This document shows, piece by piece, positions 61,610-64,000 of a DNA stretch of 64,000 nt. Location: the NCBI GenBank assembly GCA_030424595.1, contig JAUHWG010000010.1, forward strand, positions 1 through 64,000. The letters are read 5' to 3'. Each line of letters opens with the position of its first letter. Within the stretch, counting starts at the first letter, position 1. The notes under the pieces are model-generated. The model did not search any database. It was not told the origin of the DNA and saw nothing but the letters and a program-made list of their open reading frames with translations. The translations under genes and the position numbers were made by a program. The DNA is from Polyangia bacterium. Its GTDB lineage: Bacteria > Myxococcota_A > Polyangia > Nannocystales > Nannocystaceae.

Positions 61610-62198
61610 TCCGCGGGCCGGGATCACGGGTCGTTGACAGTGACGACGAGCTCGACCCTCGTCGGCCCCATCAGCCCGTCGGCGCGTAGGCGTAGGCGTC
61701 GAGGTTGGAGAAGGCCATGGCCAGCCAAGGGCAAGCCCGCGCAGATCCACCTTTGGAGGATCCGTCGAGTAGAGCCTAAGAAGCGTGGTCTATTAGCCAT
61801 CTCTCGCGGCGGTATACAGTCCGGCGATGATCCGCGTCGCTGGTCTTCCTCTACGGGCTGAGCGCTGGGGACCGATCGGAGCGCTCGTTTGCCTCCGAAT
61901 GGGCGCTTCCCGCTATTCGCTCGGGGCCTATCGTCTTGGGGCACTCAACCCCCAATGCAACGAAGTGTAATTGGTGTAGTGGCCGCGGATCGCGAAGCGT
62001 CGTGACTCCGTGTTGACGCAGGCGCAAGCGAGTGCGAAAATGAACATCCTGTGTCCATTGTCGTGCCCGTCCTCGGCCTCGCTCTCCTCTCAACTTCGCG
62101 TCAAGGCGTGGCGACGACCGCGACCCAGGACTCCAAGGCTCTTGAGGCTCCCAAGGTTCGCCGCCGCCGCTCGCTCCGGTCTCTGATGGCGATGGTGA
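61610..62198. other. Intergenic region with a diverged repeat
   Basis: About 590 bp. Contains the first copy of a repeat shared with 62567-62652. On the minus strand both copies read a peptide with the core FLG-TRRIL (MANRPRFLGSTRRIL), but the surrounding frames are not otherwise alike. No protein gene is supported. Confidence 0.4.
61738..61820. repeat. Diverged repeat, copy 1
   Basis: Matches 62567-62652 without gaps over the first 51 bases (CGCGCAGATCC, AGGATCCGTCGAGT), and again at AGCCAT and TATACAG. Roughly 65-70% identity. It may be an old insertion element end or a regulatory segment. Confidence 0.55.
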
Positions 62199-62480
62199 CC
62201 CTCGGCGACCTTCGTCCCCGAGCTCGGCGGCCTACGGATCGAGCCTGGCGACCAGGAGAAGCCCTCCGAGTGGGCAGAAGCCCTCGAGTCGATGGTCGTG
62301 GTCCCCCACCCGGACTGCGACGAAAGCCTGAGCGTGACCGCCACCTTCGGGACGAACACGAACACCTACTCCCACCGTCCAGGCCGTCTCTGCGCCGAGT
62401 TCTCCGACCTTGAGAGGTGCCGCTACACCCTCCACTGGTGTGGTGACGGCGAGCCCGGCCCCCTCTGCCCCGAGCAGTAA
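62199..62480 (+). pseudogene. C-terminal remnant of a Cys-containing protein
   Basis: 93 codons without a start, opening directly after a TGA (62196-62198): FVPELGGLRIEPGDQEKPSEW, then VPHPDCDESLSVTATFGTN and YTLHWCGDGEPGPLC before the stop at 62478-62480. Composition and cysteines resemble secreted lipoproteins of the window. An internal ATG at 62292 could start a 62-residue product, but it lacks export signals. Confidence 0.45.
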
Positions 62481-62566
62481 AGCTTCTCCCGTCGACCGAC
62501 GGTCGATGGGATGTGCGGATCGCCGCGCCCTCCCGCGACCGGCCAAACGCGCGCCGCGACCAACTC

Positions 62567-62652
62567 CGCGCAGATCCGCCCACGCAGGATCCGTCGAGTC
62601 GCCCCTAGAAAACATGGCGGATCAGCCATATCCGGCGCCCATTGTATACAGA
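62567..62652. repeat. Diverged repeat, copy 2
   Basis: Second copy of the 61738-61820 repeat. It ends about 80 bp upstream of the nuclease gene start, so it may be part of that gene's promoter region. Confidence 0.55.
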
Positions 62653-62732
62653 CGGCGGGGTCCGTGCTTCCCTGGCTCACTCGCCACGCCGATGCCGGCG
62701 GCCCTGGCGAAGACCGAGGAGAACAAGAGCCT

Positions 62733-64000
62733 ATGCCCGCTCCGCCGGCCCCTCATCGCGCCCGTGTCACCGACATAGGCGAGTTCATCCGCCATCGCTC
62801 CTGCCAGCGGCGTTTTCGCCTGGCCGACTCCAAGCGCGCCGTCTACCGCGAGCTGCCCTTCGCCGACAGGCCCTTTCACCTGATCGATCCGGTGCTGATC
62901 GAGGCCGGGCGCCAGCGCGAAGAGGCCTGGGCGGAGAGCCTGGTCAAGGCGGAGCTGCGGGATCTGAGCGACATCACCGACGGGTCGATCCCCTGGGAGG
63001 ACCTGCGCGACAAGCTCGCCCGCCTTCCGCCGGGCCAGGACGCCTTCGCCCGCGAGGTCGCGATCGAGGGCAGCGTCGGCGCCTTTGAGCTCCGGGGTCA
63101 GATCGACTTTGTCCTCCTCCAGTGGACGGACGAGGGGCCGCGCCTGCGCTTGGTGGAGTGCAAGGCGAGCCGCCGCGATCGCACCTATCACCGGGTCCAG
63201 GTCGCGCTCTACCGCCGGCTTCTCCTCGGCCTTCTCCAGCCGGGGAGCGAGGCGGGGGGCGAGGCCGAGCCGCTGATCATCGGCGGCGCACCGCTCGATC
63301 CTGCGCGGATCGACGCGGTGGTCGCCCGGATCGACGAGAACTCCGGAGAGCTCCAGGCGATCCTCGGCCTCGATCCTTTTCCCGAGGTCACCGCGATCAC
63401 CCGCGACCTCGACGAGCTGCTCGCGACGGGCGGGCTCCTGGACGGGGTGCTGCGCGAGCCGGTCGAGGCGCTGCCCTTCCAGATCGACGACAAGTGTGAT
63501 GATTGCGCGTTTTCGGCCCATTGCTTCGCCGAGGGGGCGCGGCTGCGGCGGCTGGAGCTGCTCGGGATCCCCCCCTCGTGCGCCCGGGCGCTCCGCGACG
63601 CGGGGCTCGGCGATCTCGACGCGGTCGCCGAGCTCGACCCGACATCCGAGCAGGCGATCGCGATCGCGGACGATCCCGGACTGACCGAGGGGATCGAGTC
63701 GCTGCGGGTGCGGGCGAAGGCGAGGCGCTCGACCCTCCCCGGCGGCGTGGAGCTGCGCGAGTTCAACATCCAGGATCTGCCCTGCTCCGGCGACGGGCAC
63801 CTCCCCGCGCATGAGCACGACGGCCGCCGCCTCCTCCGGGTCTACCTCTCCGTCTCCTACGACTATGTGGAGAACCGGGTCGGCGCATTGGCGGCGCATG
63901 TGACCGACAGCGAGGGCGAGCTCTCGACGCCCTTCGCCAAGGATGAGGACGCGCGCAAGCGGCCGCTCGCCGGGCTCGGCGAGGAGGTGGTCCGCTACAA
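62733..64000 (+). CDS. RecB/Cas4-like iron-sulfur nuclease, N-terminal part (gene continues past the right edge)
   Basis: At least 422 residues from the ATG at 62733 (AGGAG 11 bp upstream). PD-(D/E)XK nuclease with Asp125 (GQIDFVLL), Glu142-x-Lys144 (VECKAS) and QVALYRR; four cysteines, Cys24 (HRSCQRRF) and Cys255/258/264 (CDDCAFSAHC), match the 4Fe-4S clasp of Cas4, AddB and TM0106-type nucleases. A helix-hairpin-helix-like stretch (LELLGIPPSCARALRDAGL) and the start of an RNase H-like domain (YLSVSYDYVENRV) follow. The TM0106 family continues into a superfamily 1 helicase, which would lie beyond the window. Confidence 0.85.
   Translation, partial: MPAPPAPHRARVTDIGEFIRHRSCQRRFRLADSKRAVYRELPFADRPFHLIDPVLIEAGRQREEAWAESLVKAELRDLSDITDGSIPWEDLRDKLARLPPGQDAFAREVAIEGSVGAFELRGQIDFVLLQWTDEGPRLRLVECKASRRDRTYHRVQVALYRRLLLGLLQPGSEAGGEAEPLIIGGAPLDPARIDAVVARIDENSGELQAILGLDPFPEVTAITRDLDELLATGGLLDGVLREPVEALPFQIDDKCDDCAFSAHCFAEGARLRRLELLGIPPSCARALRDAGLGDLDAVAELDPTSEQAIAIADDPGLTEGIESLRVRAKARRSTLPGGVELREFNIQDLPCSGDGHLPAHEHDGRRLLRVYLSVSYDYVENRVGALAAHVTDSEGELSTPFAKDEDARKRPLAGLGEEVVRY

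Overview
The window is about 64 kb of very GC-rich DNA with bacterial gene structure. The predator-type signalling (a Ser/Thr kinase with TPRs, a CheB-CheR-PAS protein, a hybrid histidine kinase), the many secreted lipoproteins with Ser/Thr/Asp linkers and Cys-rich modules (CGACG...C, GDG...GEECDDG-like, FG-GAP or SBBP repeats) and the gene families point to a myxobacterium, most plausibly of the Nannocystineae (Nannocystis/Plesiocystis/Enhygromyxa relatives). This is inferred from gene content; no rRNA is present to confirm it.

Layout. 1-6.6 kb: a lipoprotein cut by the left edge, a small membrane-anchored protein, malate dehydrogenase, a secreted SGNH/SASA-type hydrolase and a Cys-rich lipoprotein. 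6.8-14.4 kb: an RNA ligase and an HD-polynucleotide kinase, which look like the sealing and end-healing halves of an RNA repair pathway, separated by a CheB-CheR-PAS protein, a hybrid histidine kinase and a leucine-rich-repeat protein. 14.5-24.6 kb: Aat transferase, an RRM protein, an App1-type phosphatase, an M23 peptidase, a two-gene FAD-monooxygenase (with EF-hands)/PLP-enzyme operon, a kinase remnant and a PhoX-type Tat substrate. 25.1-30.6 kb: the most unusual part, a tandem array of three ~1.7-kb units. Each has a lipoprotein gene with a conserved first half and a strongly diverged Cys-rich second half, flanked by nearly identical fragments of a contractile-injection baseplate J-like gene and of a neighbouring gene. 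30.9-39.9 kb: the full-length copy of that neighbouring gene, an MNIO (DUF692) enzyme with a coupled partner, a TPR kinase, a long inverted repeat, an ATP-grasp enzyme and a membrane-anchored thioredoxin-fold-like protein. 40.1-41.1 kb: five tRNA-Leu and two tRNA-Pro genes on the minus strand. 41.9-52.3 kb: globin, RsmB, cytochrome P460, an M43-like protease, membrane proteins, a propeller lipoprotein and a large 2OG-Fe(II) oxygenase. 52.3-58.2 kb: a decayed zone with IS3 and IS256 transposase remnants, broken lipoproteins and a 136-bp structured repeat present twice. 58.2-64 kb: a Cys-rich lipoprotein, a NarL-type two-component pair, a further diverged repeat pair and the start of a RecB/Cas4-like iron-sulfur nuclease that runs off the right edge.

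Most genes are single transcription units. Clear couplings are the CheB-CheR/histidine kinase overlap, LRR/HD-Pnk (2-nt gap), monooxygenase/aminotransferase (TAATG), MNIO/partner (ATGA) and histidine kinase/response regulator (ATGA). The best candidate for an undescribed system is the lipoprotein array at 25.7-30.6 kb. The split RNA-repair locus and the EF-hand monooxygenase operon come next.
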